From positions 1 to 64,000 of the forward strand of contig NZ_FCOM02000028.1 of the NCBI RefSeq assembly GCF_001544695.2: a stretch of 64,000 bases of DNA, read 5' to 3'. Below the pieces are notes generated by a model. It ran no database searches and was not told where the DNA came from. It saw only the letters and a program-made list of their open reading frames with translations. Every line of letters begins with the position of its first letter. Within the stretch, counting starts at the first letter, position 1. This document shows, piece after piece, positions 9,135 through 17,013 of this stretch. A program made the translations under genes and the position numbers. Source of the stretch: Caballeronia arvi. Its GTDB lineage: Bacteria > Pseudomonadota > Gammaproteobacteria > Burkholderiales > Burkholderiaceae.

Positions 9135-9497
9135 TCAGGTCTGCTTCAACGGCATGGTGTAAGTCGTCGCGGTGCCGCTCAAACAAACCTCACCCTTCTG
9201 ATTCGTGACGGAGACTTCCACGTTGCCGATGGGCTTGTCTTCGCGCACGGATTTCACTTCGACGCGGCCAGTGACTGTATCGCCGACGAGCACGCCCTTC
9301 GAAAACTTCAGCTCCATTCCGAGGAACACGGTGCCGGGACGGGGCAACGCCTCCGCGACGATGGCGTTCAACATGCCCGACGTGACACCGCCTTGCACGA
9401 TCAGACCGCCGAGAGGGGACTGCTTCGCGAGCGCTTCGTCGTAGTTCAGCGGATTGCGATCGCCCGTGATTTCCGTGAACAGTTCGATGCTGATCAT
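9135..9497 (-). CDS. MaoC-like hot-dog hydratase, possibly short at the N-terminus
   Basis: This 120-residue protein contains the MaoC/R-hydratase signature FTEITGDRNPLNYDEALA, with Asp and His/Asn catalytic positions, followed by the hot-dog strands 'VTGRVEVKSVREDKP'. R-specific enoyl-CoA hydratases hydrate trans-2-enoyl-CoA. Typical members have about 15-20 residues before this motif, whereas this frame starts only six residues ahead of it. The frame is open further upstream (…ASANAAPMIS) but without a convincing start, so N-terminal damage or an unusual start codon is possible. It converges on the acyl-CoA ligase gene (26-bp gap) and suits the same CoA-ester pathway. Confidence 0.75.
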   Translation of the reverse strand: MISIELFTEITGDRNPLNYDEALAKQSPLGGLIVQGGVTSGMLNAIVAEALPRPGTVFLGMELKFSKGVLVGDTVTGRVEVKSVREDKPIGNVEVSVTNQKGEVCLSGTATTYTMPLKQT

Positions 9498-9827
9498 AGG
9501 CGCCGCATTCGCTGACGCGAAGCATCCAACGGCAGGAAACGCAACAGGAGCCGCCTCACGACGAGTAACGCCTGAGCGTCGCCATGACCGAGGCTACAGC
9601 AATCATCGTGAGCTAGGGCTTGGCGAGGAACAGCCTTCAGGACTTTCTCGGCAAAAAGCCCGATCGTGAAGCAGCCACGTTGTTCGTCAAACGTACTGCG
9701 TTGCCACTAAGCGCGATACCAACGATCCGAATAGAACAAGCCTGAGTGATTCAACCATACCCTCTGGAGTGAGGAGGCCGCTCGCCGGCGGTGAAACGGC
9801 CTGACCGGCAGCATGCCGCCAACGTCC
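9498..9827. other. 330-bp intergenic stretch, nothing recognised
   Basis: This lies between the MaoC start and the end of the SDR gene, both on the minus strand. It should contain the MaoC promoter. I find no conserved protein, RNA or clear hairpin-plus-T terminator. Confidence 0.4.
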
Positions 9828-10565
9828 TCAGGCGTTGGCGCCGCCGTCGACCGTGAGCGTTGCACCGGTGATATAGCTCGCGTTGGCGCTCGCAAGAAAG
9901 ACCACCGCTTGCGCAATGTCTTCGCCTGTTCCGTAGTCGCCGGTGGCCGTCAGCGCTTTCAACGTCGCCCCGAACGGGCCTTCCACGGGGTTCATTTCCG
10001 TATTGATGGAGCCGGGCTGTACCAGGTTCGCCGTAATACCTTGCGGGCCGAGCTCTCTCGCCAGACCCTGAGTGAATGCAACGAGCGCGGACTTGGAGGC
10101 CGAATAGACACCGAGCATCGAAGCGGGAACCCGGTCGGCAAAATAGCTGCCGATCGAAATGATGCGTCCGCCCGCAGCGAGATGGGGAATCGCGGATTTC
10201 GCGGCCAGAATCGGTGCGCGTACATTGACGTCGAGCGTCGCGTCGATGTCTTCTATGGAGATGTCCTTCACATCGCCCATCCGGAGAATGCCGGCGTTGT
10301 TGACCAGAATATCGAGTCCGCCCAACGCCTCGACCGTCTTCTGCACGGACGCCTGAACCGCCGTGGCATCGGCGCTATCGGCCTGGATCGCGATACCGCG
10401 GCGGCCCTCGGCTTCGATCGCGTTCACGACGTGCGTCGCCTGTTCTGACGACTTTTCATACGTGATCGCTACATCCGCGCCGGCAGCCGCCAAACCCTTT
10501 GCGATTGAAGCTCCGATCCCGCGACTCGCTCCGGTGACCAAAGCGCGTTTTCCTTGAAGCATCAT
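9828..10565 (-). CDS. short-chain dehydrogenase/reductase (3-oxoacyl-ACP reductase-like)
   Basis: This 245-residue classical SDR has the cofactor loop TGASRGIGASIA (residues 11-22), NNAG at about 90, the catalytic Ser in ISIGSYFADR, the YxxxK motif YSASK, and the C-terminal TGATLTVDGGANA. It oxidises or reduces a hydroxyl/keto group with NAD(P)H. The start at 10565 (MMLQGKRAL) is chosen because GGAG lies just upstream; the longer frame covers the preceding intergenic DNA. It follows the PEP-mutase-like gene by 34 bp on the same strand, so the two form an operon. A decayed HxlR regulator is divergent upstream of that operon. The substrate is unknown. Confidence 0.9.
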   Translation of the reverse strand: MMLQGKRALVTGASRGIGASIAKGLAAAGADVAITYEKSSEQATHVVNAIEAEGRRGIAIQADSADATAVQASVQKTVEALGGLDILVNNAGILRMGDVKDISIEDIDATLDVNVRAPILAAKSAIPHLAAGGRIISIGSYFADRVPASMLGVYSASKSALVAFTQGLARELGPQGITANLVQPGSINTEMNPVEGPFGATLKALTATGDYGTGEDIAQAVVFLASANASYITGATLTVDGGANA

Positions 10566-10599
10566 GACACTCTCCATTGTGTGTTCGTTGATACAGAAT

Positions 10600-11397
10600 T
10601 CAGGCGAAAAGTTGCTGAATCTCGGAGTACGGCAACGGCCCGTCATCGAGTGCTTCAGAACGACCATGCGCCAGGAAGTGCTTTGCCATTGCCTTCGCCC
10701 TGCCGAGCACGACCTGCGCGATGCCGCTGCCTGCGCTGAGTCGGCGCACTCCGAGTTCTCCGAGGGCCTCCGCATCGGCCAGGCCCGGGAGCGCCATGAC
10801 GTTCAGAGGCAGACGGGTTGCGCCGACAATTGCCTCGATATCGGAAGGCCGCACGAGCGCGGGAAGAAAAAGACCATCCGCGCCCGCCGATGCATACAGC
10901 TTCGCGCGCGCAATCGCTTCTTGCGGCTGCCTCGCCTTCGCGACGAGGCTGGCAAGAAATACGTCGCTGCGCGCGTTGACGAAGAGGTCGAGGCCGGCTT
11001 TCGCGAGGGCATCCTTGATCGCCTCGATCTTCGCTGCCAGAAGCGACGGGGCGTCCCGGCCATCCTCGATATTGATGCCGGCGATGCCCCGATCCACCAG
11101 TTGCATCACCTGATGTGCGACGACCTTCGGATCGTCGGAGTAGCCGTTTTCCACGTCGACCGACAAGGGCACTTCAAGGACCCGAACGATACGTCGAACC
11201 GAAGCGACGACTTCATCGAACGGAAGCATGCGCCCGTCGGGATAACCCAGCGCCCACGCAAAGCCTGCACTCGTCGTCGCAATTGCGGATGCACCTTGCG
11301 CCTCGATGAGACGCGCGCTGCCTGCATCCCAGGCATTCGGTAAGCGCAGAGGTGTCGATCGATCGTGCAAATGACGGAAGATGTTTGCTTTGGACAT
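10600..11397 (-). CDS. isocitrate lyase / PEP mutase superfamily protein
   Basis: This 265-residue TIM-barrel protein has LRLPNAWDAGSARLIEAQGA near the start, then 'SVDVENGYSDDP', 'GINIEDG' and VNARSDVFLA. These are the metal-binding and substrate-loop signatures of the ICL/PEPM superfamily. The canonical K-K-C-G-H loop of isocitrate lyase is absent, so it is not glyoxylate-shunt lyase. Members of this subgroup include oxaloacetate decarboxylases, 2-methylisocitrate lyase-like and C-C lyases of 2-hydroxy acids. AAGGAAA precedes the ATG at 11397, which fixes the start. It is first in a two-gene operon with the SDR. The exact reaction is not predictable from sequence. Confidence 0.85.
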   Translation of the reverse strand: MSKANIFRHLHDRSTPLRLPNAWDAGSARLIEAQGASAIATTSAGFAWALGYPDGRMLPFDEVVASVRRIVRVLEVPLSVDVENGYSDDPKVVAHQVMQLVDRGIAGINIEDGRDAPSLLAAKIEAIKDALAKAGLDLFVNARSDVFLASLVAKARQPQEAIARAKLYASAGADGLFLPALVRPSDIEAIVGATRLPLNVMALPGLADAEALGELGVRRLSAGSGIAQVVLGRAKAMAKHFLAHGRSEALDDGPLPYSEIQQLFA

Positions 11398-11568
11398 CAC
11401 GGTTTCCTTAAAGCTCGAATGAACGGTAAATTGGACTCTGTTTTCATTGCATTGCGTGACGAAACTATAGGGGAGCCAACCGGATCGCACTACCGACCGA
11501 AACCGGGAAGCTGTTCCCCGCAAAGTGGTTAAGTTGCATGAAGCAACTTAAGTTAGGATGCGTCCGTC

Positions 11569-11891
11569 ATGTACAGAAAACGATTCGACGCAATGGATCG
11601 CTCGATCGCTCGCGCCCTCGACGAGGTGGGCGAGCGGTTGATCGAACTGGAGATTCTCGAACGCTTCCCGATTGCGGAACGCGCGAATACATGCGGTTAC
11701 CGCCTGTCGAACTCGTCGAACATGCGAGCGGAAGCCCCGTGGAGGCGATGGAGGTTCGCGGACAGGGCGGACAAGCGCTGGCCTATCGGGACGTTCGCTT
11801 CGCTGCCGGCCCTGGCGCGACGAAGAGAACGCGCGCTGTCATCGAGAACCGCAATGATCGGGTGCTCAGCGAAGAGCGCGAGGACTCATGA
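11569..11891 (+). pseudogene. decayed HxlR-type regulator gene
   Basis: The N-terminus MYRKRFDAMDRSIARALDEVGER matches the opening of HxlR regulators. It then jumps directly to 'LILERFPIAERANTCGYRL'-like sequence, which belongs after the winged helix, so the DNA-reading helix is deleted. The C-terminal part continues in another frame as GSPVEAMEVRGQGGQALAYR, then 'DVRFAAGPGA', up to a stop at 11891. At least one internal deletion and one frameshift are therefore present. It is divergent from the PEP-mutase/SDR operon, the usual position of an HxlR repressor, so that operon has probably lost its local control. Confidence 0.8.
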
Positions 11892-11908
11892 GCGTTATCG
11901 CCCGCGCG

Positions 11909-12829
11909 TTAGTGCCGTTTCTGCTTGCCGAATCGGGACAAGGATTCCCTTAGTTTCGGCGCCGCGAAATCGATGAAGTGCCGCAATTTGATCGCCATGA
12001 GGTTTCTGGACACATGAACCAGATGGACCGGCACTGGTTCGATCTCGAACTGTGGTAGAAGTACTTCGAGTCGTCCATTGCTGAGCGCTTCGTCGGCGTC
12101 GTGCTCGAACACATAGGTGATGCCTGCGTCGTCCGCTGCGGCACTCACGGCGGCGTCGGGTGACGTGACTTCGAGCCGGGGCTTCACTTCCAGCAGGTAG
12201 ACCCTTTGCGTCGACGGAAGCCGAAATCGCCAGGGCGACAGGTACGGGCTATTGAAGACAACGCACGCGTGCTTCACAAGGTCGTCGGGTTCGTGCGGCG
12301 GCGTGATTCTGGCGAGGAAGGCCGGACTCGCGCACACGATCGGGCGCAATGAACCGATGCGCGTGGCGATCATATTGCTGTCCGGCAGTTCACCGATTCG
12401 CACGGCGAGATCCGCGTGCGAATCGATGAGGTCGATATTCCGGTCGGAGAGAAGGAGCCGAACCGTGATGTCCGGATACTGTGCGAGGAACTGGTTGATG
12501 ACCGGTAATACATGGAGGCGGCCAAGCTGCACGGGTGCGGTGACTACCAGCTCGCCTCGCGCGGTCGCAAACTCACCTGTGGCTTCGTGTTCCTGTTCGC
12601 GCACGAGTTCGAGGATGCGGCGCGCCGCCGCGACGTAAGCCATGCCCGCGTCTGTCAACGTTAGTTTGCGCGTGGTTCGTATGAGCAGCCGGGTCCCGAG
12701 CAGCTCTTCGAGATCGGCGACCTTGCGAGTGAGCGTGCTGACAGGAATCTTCAGTTCGCGCGCTGCCGCCGACAGGCTTCCCCCGTCCGCCGCGGTCACG
12801 AGCATTTCCATGGCTTCTAGTCGGTCCAC
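11909..12829 (-). CDS. LysR-family transcriptional regulator
   Basis: This 306-residue protein has the LysR winged helix in residues 1-60 (MDRLEAMEMLVTAADGGSLS, then AAARELKIPVSTLTRKVADL) and a periplasmic-binding-like effector domain. The subgroup resembles CrgA/AaeR-like LysR proteins ('LVVTAPVQLGRLHVLPVINQFL'). It is divergent from the DUF1993 gene (81-bp gap between starts), which it may control together with itself. The effector is unknown. Confidence 0.92.
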   Translation of the reverse strand: MDRLEAMEMLVTAADGGSLSAAARELKIPVSTLTRKVADLEELLGTRLLIRTTRKLTLTDAGMAYVAAARRILELVREQEHEATGEFATARGELVVTAPVQLGRLHVLPVINQFLAQYPDITVRLLLSDRNIDLIDSHADLAVRIGELPDSNMIATRIGSLRPIVCASPAFLARITPPHEPDDLVKHACVVFNSPYLSPWRFRLPSTQRVYLLEVKPRLEVTSPDAAVSAAADDAGITYVFEHDADEALSNGRLEVLLPQFEIEPVPVHLVHVSRNLMAIKLRHFIDFAAPKLRESLSRFGKQKRH

Positions 12830-12910
12830 CGCGTTTGCTCACGTGGAATCAGGTTGCATATTGTAGGGGAAGTAAATTGCGAAGGTTCGCTCTCTCTCTG
12901 GAGATTCACA

Positions 12911-13414
12911 ATGTATGCACGGGCTATCGCGCAATGCACGGAAGCAGTCAGAACGATGGAGACGTATCTCGACAAGGCGGACCGCTTCGCGCATGCGAAG
13001 AAGTTCGATGTCGCCGTCCTGCTGTCGACGCGCCTCGCTCCGGACATGGGCGGTCTGCTCTATCAGATCCAGAGCGCTTGCGACTATCTCAAGGGTGGCG
13101 CCGCGTGGCTGTCGGGACAGCAGCCTCCGCGACACGAAGATAACGAGCAAACGCTCGAAGACGCGCGTGCGCGCATCCGCAAGACGATAGAGTTTGTTGA
13201 AAGCGTTGCGGCCGATCGATACGACGGCGCGGCCAATCAGGTCGTGAAAGTATCGTGGGTGCCTGGAAAGCTCTCCGGCGAAAACTATCTGCTGCAAATC
13301 GTGATTCCGAATGTCTACTTCCATGTCGCCATGGCTTATGCGATCTTGCGCACCAATGGCGTCGACGTCGGAAAGAGAGACTTCATTGGTCCGATCGATG
13401 CCTTCGACGTTTGA
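12911..13414 (+). CDS. DUF1993 family protein
   Basis: This 167-residue protein is recognised by the family pattern METYLDKADRFAHAKKFD, 'LLSTRLAPDMGGLLYQIQSACDYLKGGAAWL' and the C-terminal 'YLLQIVIPNVYFHVAMAYAILRTNGVDVGKRDFIG'. DUF1993 proteins form a four-helix bundle related to DinB; their role is unknown. The ATG at 12911 is preferred because CTGGAG lies 8 nt upstream; the earlier in-frame start would add 19 residues with no ribosome site. It is divergent from a LysR regulator and convergent with another. Confidence 0.88.
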   Translation: MYARAIAQCTEAVRTMETYLDKADRFAHAKKFDVAVLLSTRLAPDMGGLLYQIQSACDYLKGGAAWLSGQQPPRHEDNEQTLEDARARIRKTIEFVESVAADRYDGAANQVVKVSWVPGKLSGENYLLQIVIPNVYFHVAMAYAILRTNGVDVGKRDFIGPIDAFDV

Positions 13415-13420
13415 TGGTCA

Positions 13421-14299
13421 TCAGCCTTGATCGAAATATTTCTTTATCGCGCCTGTGAAATTCATGCGCCCATGACTGGCGCGCTCAAGCAAACCTACAT
13501 GCCGCCGAACGTCCACGCCCTCCAGCGGGAAGAGTTCGAGTGCGTCGTCCTTGTCCCATGCGACGTTCGCCAGTTTGGGAACGATCGAGATGCCGAAGCC
13601 TTGACGTACGAGGGCGATGATCGCTTCTATCGAATTCAATTCCATGGCTTCGTTCACTTGCACAGCACAACGCTTGAGCACATCCTGGACGAGGATGCCA
13701 GTCCAGGTGCTTCGCTCGAACCTCATGAAAGGCGCTGCCTCGAGCATCTGTTGCGGGTTCCCTGGGAGCTCGAAATGAGGAGACCTAGGCACGATCAGGA
13801 CCATCGGCTCGGAATAAAGCGGGCACCAGTTGAGACTCGATGGAAGCGGTCTGGGTGACTGCGTGACGACGGCGGCGTCCAGTTCGCCACTCTCTACCTT
13901 GAGCGCAAAGTCGCTCGACATCCCTGCCAGCAAATGTACGTCGAGGCTCGGGTATCGGCGCCTGATGGACCATAGAGCGTCCGCGAACGCGCCCATGAGT
14001 GCGGAGACCAACGCACCAATGACGACGGTGCCGGACATCTCGCCACCGCTGACAGACGCCTCTAGCAGTTCATACTGACTCACGACCTGCTCGGCCCGGC
14101 GCACCAGCGAGCGACCAACCGGATTCAACACGACGGCCCGTGCGCTTCGGTCGAACAGTTGAACGCCCAGTTCGTCTTCGAGCGAGCGAATCTGCAATCC
14201 AACGGCGGCCGGCGTCAGCCCTACCTGGTCTCCCGCAGACGCGAAGGTGCCGCTGCGGGCGACGGTGAGAAAAATCTTCAGCGTTCTGATCGACGGCAT
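13421..14299 (-). CDS. LysR-family regulator next to the sulfite exporter and SuyAB genes
   Basis: This 292-residue protein has the N-terminal winged helix 'IRTLKIFLTVARSGTFASAGDQVGLTPAAVGLQIRSLEDELG' and an effector domain containing ELDAAVVTQSPRPLP and the late motif VRQGFGISIVP. It is divergent from the plus-strand unit that starts with a leader peptide and TauE/SafE. A perfect 8-bp inverted repeat lies in the shared intergenic region, as expected for a LysR site. I infer that it activates the 14.4-16.9 kb group, and perhaps the downstream genes, in response to a sulfonate or carboxylate. Confidence 0.9.
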   Translation of the reverse strand: MPSIRTLKIFLTVARSGTFASAGDQVGLTPAAVGLQIRSLEDELGVQLFDRSARAVVLNPVGRSLVRRAEQVVSQYELLEASVSGGEMSGTVVIGALVSALMGAFADALWSIRRRYPSLDVHLLAGMSSDFALKVESGELDAAVVTQSPRPLPSSLNWCPLYSEPMVLIVPRSPHFELPGNPQQMLEAAPFMRFERSTWTGILVQDVLKRCAVQVNEAMELNSIEAIIALVRQGFGISIVPKLANVAWDKDDALELFPLEGVDVRRHVGLLERASHGRMNFTGAIKKYFDQG

Positions 14300-14349
14300 C
14301 CCGCACCTCGCAGCGAGTTGAGCGATGCTAAAGCAAGGCTTTTGCTAAG

Positions 14350-14380
14350 GCCAATAATTACTCGGTTTTTCTTTATTGGC
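14350..14380. promoter_or_regulatory. candidate LysR binding site (inverted repeat)
   Basis: GCCAATAA at 14350-14357 and TTATTGGC at 14373-14380 are perfect inverted arms with a 15-bp AT-rich spacer, in the divergent region between the LysR gene and the TauE leader. LysR recognition sites are typically dyads of this spacing class placed near -65 of the activated gene. The match is seen directly; the function is inferred. Confidence 0.5.
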
Positions 14381-14441
14381 GTCCCGATCATAATCCTTCC
14401 AACACAAGAGCAAAAGCCCTACGACACTCGGAGACACCGAC

Positions 14442-14489
14442 ATGAATACACATTCCGCCTGCGCCGCCCAGCGCTCGGCACGGCCGTGA
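14442..14489 (+). CDS. 15-codon leader peptide overlapping the TauE start
   Basis: ATG at 14442 has GGAG at 14430-14433 (8 nt spacing) and encodes MNTHSACAAQRSARP, ending in TGA at 14487-14489. This stop overlaps the GTG (14486-14488) that begins the long TauE frame (GTGA). The GTG itself has no ribosome site, so the exporter would be translated by coupling to this peptide. A sequencing error that splits one N-terminus over two frames is the alternative. Confidence 0.45.
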   Translation: MNTHSACAAQRSARP

Positions 14490-15286
14490 TCAGCGCGCTC
14501 TTCAACACGGTCGACTCGCTCGTGTCTGCATGGCCGGGGTTCACATCAGGTCAACTGCTAATCGCGGGCTTGAGCGTCTCTGTCGGCTATTTCGTCTACG
14601 GATTGACTGGTTTCGGTTCTTCAATCGTTGCAATCCCAGTGCTCACGCAAGTCATAGCGCTCCGAACCGCGACGCCTGTGATGTTGATACTGGACCTGGC
14701 CGCTGGAGTACTCGTTGGGATGCGAGGCATTCGGCTCGTCTCAACGTCGGAACTCCGTCGATTGATGCCGTGGTTGGTGATCGGCTTGTTGTCGGGCGTG
14801 TTCGTCCTCGTCGCGGCGCCTGAGGGACCGCTGAAGTTACTGCTGGGAGGGACGCTCCTCATTTATTCGACGTGGCGTTTGGTGTCGCGCCAGAGCTTCG
14901 GCACGATCCGACCGGCGTGGTCGGTGCCGTTAGGCCTCGCCGGCGGCTGTCTGACAGCTATCTTCGGAACAGGCGGGCCGTTGTACACAATTTACCTGGC
15001 CGGTCGGCTGAGCAACGCAGACCAACGCCGGGCAACCATCAGCACGCTCATCACGATCACGGCGTTGCTCAGACTGCTCTTGTTCAGCGCATCAGGTCTG
15101 TATCAAAACCCGGAAGTGCCGGTGTTGGTGCTCTGTCTGCTTCCTTGTGGTGCGATTGGCCTGGGTCTGGGCACGTGGTTTCGTGGAAGAGTCTCGCCGA
15201 CACGACTGCTCAAGACGCTGTGGTTGGTATTGCTCGTATCCGGCATAACCCTCTTCGCGAGAACCGCACTCAATCTTTTCCTTTGA
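14486..15286 (+). CDS. TauE/SafE-family exporter (probable sulfite or sulfonate efflux)
   Basis: From the GTG at 14486 this is a 266-residue inner-membrane protein with about eight hydrophobic helices. It carries the family signature VSVGYFVYGLTGFGSSIVAI and, in the second half, the repeated 'GLAGGCLTAIFGTGGPLYTIYLAG'. TauE/SafE proteins export sulfite, sulfoacetate or related anions, and genes of this family often sit beside sulfonate C-S lyases. Here it lies 58 bp before suyA. A much longer in-frame extension (from 14159) runs antisense over the LysR gene and is rejected. The start codon is uncertain; see the overlapping leader peptide. The substrate is inferred from context. Confidence 0.8.
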   Translation: MISALFNTVDSLVSAWPGFTSGQLLIAGLSVSVGYFVYGLTGFGSSIVAIPVLTQVIALRTATPVMLILDLAAGVLVGMRGIRLVSTSELRRLMPWLVIGLLSGVFVLVAAPEGPLKLLLGGTLLIYSTWRLVSRQSFGTIRPAWSVPLGLAGGCLTAIFGTGGPLYTIYLAGRLSNADQRRATISTLITITALLRLLLFSASGLYQNPEVPVLVLCLLPCGAIGLGLGTWFRGRVSPTRLLKTLWLVLLVSGITLFARTALNLFL

Positions 15287-15344
15287 GAGAAGACGCTGGA
15301 AGAAATTGAATTTGGCTAACATTTAATACGATTAGGAAAATGAA

Positions 15345-15626
15345 ATGATTCACGCCGTTTTGCATGAAGCTAAAGATACGGTCGGTGTTGCTGTCGTCGA
15401 AGGCATCACCGCGGGGATGACGCTCAATGCCTGGATTATGGATGAGGACGAAGTCATCCGGGTAGTGGCGAAGCAGGATATTCCGATTGGCCACAAGGTC
15501 GCGCTCAAGGACATGGCCGTGGGCGACACCGTGTTCAAGTATGGCGTCGACATCGGCAAGGTGGTCGCTCCGATTACCGCTGGCGAGCATGCCCACGTGC
15601 ACAACATCAAGACCAAGCGCTGGTAA
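15345..15626 (+). CDS. suyA: UxaA/SuyA-type lyase small subunit (SAF domain), copy 1
   Basis: This 93-residue protein is a single SAF domain. Its sequence (HEAKDTVGVAVVEGITAG, then DIPIGHKVALKDM, then GEHAHVHNIKTKRW) closely follows what I recall of SuyA, the alpha subunit of (2R)-sulfolactate sulfo-lyase, and the N-terminal domain of altronate dehydratase. The enzyme pair eliminates a leaving group beta to a carboxylate: SuyAB turns sulfolactate into pyruvate and sulfite. It is followed by the large subunit after 52 bp and preceded by a sulfite-exporter-type gene. The second copy at 24087 matches it at 80 of 91 aligned residues. Sulfolactate is the favoured substrate but other acids remain possible. 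Confidence 0.75.
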   Translation: MIHAVLHEAKDTVGVAVVEGITAGMTLNAWIMDEDEVIRVVAKQDIPIGHKVALKDMAVGDTVFKYGVDIGKVVAPITAGEHAHVHNIKTKRW

Positions 15627-15668
15627 TCCAACCGACGCCGGATCGGATCTCACTCCCTCAATCAATTC

Positions 15669-16865
15669 GAGAAACACCATGAGCGTACTTCAACTGGACA
15701 CTACCTTCCGTGGTTATCGTCGTGAGAACGGCCGCGTCGGCGTGCGTAATCACGTCATCATCCTTCCCGTGGACGACCTGTCCAACGCCGCCGCGATGGC
15801 CGTCGAAACCGCGATCAAAGGCACGATGGCGATTCCGCATCCGTACGGCCGCCTGCAGTTCGGCGCGGACCTCGACTTGCATTTCCGCACGCTGATCGGC
15901 GCGGGCTCCAATCCGAACGTCGCGGCGGTGATCGTGATCGGCATCGAGGAAGGCTGGACCAAGCGCGTGGTCGACGGCATCGCCAAGTCGGGCAAGCCGG
16001 TGATGGGCTTCGGCATCGAACTGCACGGCGATCACGACACGATCATGCGTGCCTCGAAGGCCGCGAAGGAGATGGTCCAGTACGCGACCGCGCTGGAGCG
16101 CGAGGAATGCCCGATCAGCGAGCTGTGGGTCTCGACGAAATGCGGCGAGTCGGACACGACTTCCGGTTGCGGCGCGAACCCGACCGTCGGCAATGCATTC
16201 GACAAGCTCTATGGTCTCGGCAACACGCTCGTGTTCGGCGAGACGTCGGAACTCACCGGCGGCGAGCAGATCGTCGCGGCGCGCTGCGCGAATGACAGCG
16301 TGCGCGAGCGCTTCCAGTTCATGTTCGACCGCTATCAGGACATGATCAACCTCTGGAAGACGGACGATCTCTCCGAATCGCAGCCGACCAAGGGCAACAT
16401 TGCGGGCGGCCTCACGACCATCGAAGAAAAGGCGCTCGGCAACATCCAGAAGATCGGCAAGAAGTGCATGGTCGACGGCGTGCTCGACAAAGCGGAAGAA
16501 CCGACGCATTCGGGCCTGTGGTTCATGGACTCGTCGTCGGCCGCGGCGGAAATGGTGACGCTGTGCGCGGCATCGGGCTTCGCGGTGCATTTCTTCCCGA
16601 CGGGGCAGGGCAACGTGATCGGCAATGCGATCGTGCCGGTCATCAAGATCTGCGCGAATCCGCGCACGGTGCGCACGATGGGCGAACACATCGATGTGGA
16701 TGTGTCCGGCATCCTGCAACGCGAGCAGAACCTCGATCAAACCGGCGACAAGCTGCTCGAATGCATGCTCGCCACGGCCAACGGCCGTTGGACCGCAGCC
16801 GAAACGCTCGGCCATCGCGAGTTCGTGCTCACGCGCCTGTTCGAAAGCGCGTAACGAAAGCGCAT
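15669..16865 (+). repeat. 1.2-kb near-identical direct repeat, unit 1 (suyB copy 1)
   Basis: High nucleotide identity with 24479-25675 begins at GAGAAACACC ten bases before the suyB start and ends at CGAAAGCGCAT eleven bases after the stop. It is lost abruptly on both sides. The two units lie in the same orientation, 8.8 kb apart. Confidence 0.9.
15679..16854 (+). CDS. suyB: UxaA/SuyB-type lyase large subunit, copy 1
   Basis: This 391-residue protein is the catalytic C-terminal module of the UxaA family as a separate subunit. Family phrases include GYRRENGRVGVRNHVIILPV, STKCGESDTTSGCGANPTVG, SQPTKGNIAGGLTTIEEKAL and 'FFPTGQGNVIGN'. The conserved Cys residues probably bind iron. It resembles SuyB, the beta subunit of sulfolactate sulfo-lyase. 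The start at 15679 rests on alignment with copy 2 and the GAGAAACACC context; an upstream extension crosses suyA. It differs from copy 2 at five residues (T/A, D/N, S/G, L/R, E/D). Genes for a dicarboxylate symporter and a fumarate reductase-like complex follow. Confidence 0.8.
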   Translation: MSVLQLDTTFRGYRRENGRVGVRNHVIILPVDDLSNAAAMAVETAIKGTMAIPHPYGRLQFGADLDLHFRTLIGAGSNPNVAAVIVIGIEEGWTKRVVDGIAKSGKPVMGFGIELHGDHDTIMRASKAAKEMVQYATALEREECPISELWVSTKCGESDTTSGCGANPTVGNAFDKLYGLGNTLVFGETSELTGGEQIVAARCANDSVRERFQFMFDRYQDMINLWKTDDLSESQPTKGNIAGGLTTIEEKALGNIQKIGKKCMVDGVLDKAEEPTHSGLWFMDSSSAAAEMVTLCAASGFAVHFFPTGQGNVIGNAIVPVIKICANPRTVRTMGEHIDVDVSGILQREQNLDQTGDKLLECMLATANGRWTAAETLGHREFVLTRLFESA

Positions 16866-16956
16866 CAGCCCGCATTGTTCACGAGGAACATCCCAGCTAA
16901 GGTCGCGCGCCTGCGAACCGCACCGCCCTGGAAGAGGCGAAGGAGGCGCAGCACCC

Positions 16957-17000
16957 ATGAACGCGCTCATCGCATCTCAGAGACATCGAGAGCGATGAGC
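16957..17000 (+). promoter_or_regulatory. candidate leader peptide with a hairpin before the symporter gene
   Basis: A 13-codon frame at 16957-16998 (MNALIASQRHRER) follows an AGGAGG-like site and ends 15 nt before the symporter ATG. Inside it GCTCATCGC (16965-16973) pairs perfectly with GCGATGAGC (16992-17000), with an 18-nt loop, just before the symporter's AAGGAG. No T-run follows, so it is not a terminator. Translation of the short frame would open the hairpin, which could couple or modulate symporter synthesis. This is inference. Confidence 0.4.
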
Positions 17001-17013
17001 CGAAGGAGACACA

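Noticed and set aside
10600..11397. PEP-mutase-like gene taken as isocitrate lyase
   Set aside because: The protein is only 265 residues and lacks the KKCGH active-site loop of true isocitrate lyase.
14159..14485. Long N-terminal extension of the TauE frame
   Set aside because: It runs antisense through the start of an intact LysR gene and encodes Arg-rich, non-hydrophobic sequence unlike any TauE N-terminus.
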